A DNA stretch of 13,062 bases, taken from NCBI GenBank assembly GCA_035438805.1, contig DAORJA010000026.1:1-13062 (forward strand), in the 5' to 3' direction. The notes under the pieces were generated by a model. The model ran no database searches. It was not told where the DNA came from and worked only from the letters and a program-made list of their open reading frames with translations. Within the stretch, counting starts at the first letter, position 1, and each line of letters opens with the position of its first letter. Origin of the DNA: UBA922 sp035438805 (GTDB taxonomy: Bacteria > Patescibacteriota > Patescibacteriia > Magasanikbacterales > UBA922). The position numbers and the translations under genes were made by a program. Of the stretch, positions 12,942-13,062 are shown in pieces.

Positions 12942-13062
12942 ATGTCTGGAACTGATTCCAAGCTGCCGTCACAGCAGCTGAACCTCGATGCCAAGTCCAC
13001 CCAGTCCCCGGAGGCGGTTCTCGCTCCTTCGCGTAAGAAGGAGCGTAGGAACACTGTGCCTG
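12942..13062 (+). CDS. Small GC-rich hairpin-studded gene C, unknown protein (3' end outside window)
   Basis: The frame begins MSGTDSKLPSQQLN and runs off the right edge after 40 codons. It is hydrophilic, with a basic patch SRKKERR; no family is recognised. GAGGG lies 6 nt before the ATG. Composition is about 65% GC in line 12961, and the codons resemble those of genes A and B (AAG, CTG, AAC, GCC, TCC). Perfect hairpins are present at 12947-12960 (5 bp, tetraloop), 12961-12979 and 13022-13045 (9 bp, 6-nt loop). Because it is cut, its length and any C-terminal domain are unknown. Confidence 0.6.
   Translation, partial: MSGTDSKLPSQQLNLDAKSTQSPEAVLAPSRKKERRNTVP

Noticed and set aside
1..13062. 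CRISPR arrays, tRNA or rRNA genes, integrases or transposases
   Set aside because: No regularly spaced repeats, cloverleaf sequences, rRNA segments or recombinase motifs were recognised.

Overview
The window looks like a chromosomal segment of a small, AT-leaning bacterial genome (about 40% GC in sampled lines of the large genes). It is probably from the Candidate Phyla Radiation (Parcubacteria-like). The reasons are tightly packed genes with 1-6 nt gaps or 4 nt overlaps, few Shine-Dalgarno (SD) sequences before the main genes, compact versions of core enzymes, and a lineage-type coiled protein of unknown function. This assignment is an inference from style; no marker in the window settles it.

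Layout. Positions 1-4502 hold a plus-strand operon of five genes: the C-terminal part of a mannose-1-phosphate guanylyltransferase, MltG, a malic enzyme, a YgjP-type zinc metallopeptidase and a Pif1/RecD-like helicase, ending at a small terminator. A long inverted-repeat element (4541-4656) abuts queA (4668-5750). On the minus strand lie tgt and rlmH (7890-6258), 1-4 nt apart depending on the rlmH start. QueA and Tgt both act in queuosine tRNA modification. In this Tgt all three zinc cysteines are replaced. Plus-strand UvrD/PcrA helicase (8476-10521) converges on a 409-residue minus-strand protein of unknown function over a shared bidirectional terminator. That protein and ndk are divergently transcribed from back-to-back promoters. 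After ndk and its terminator comes an apparent stand-alone structured RNA (about 12505-12699) with its own promoter and terminator.

The most unusual signal is a set of three short, GC-rich (about 57-65%) reading frames scattered among these genes: 5944-6162 minus, 8036-8350 plus, and 12942 to the right edge plus. Each follows a structured or unusually SD-rich leader. Each is packed with perfect local hairpins (5-9 bp arms, 2-7 nt loops), and each has codon use unlike its neighbours. The first is a complete transcription unit: TTGACA-17-TAGACT promoter, leader hairpin, AGGAGG, reading frame, Rho-independent terminator. They encode unrelated small proteins that I do not recognise. They may be a class of hairpin-rich mini-genes or structured RNAs with reading frames, and they are the best candidate here for something undescribed.
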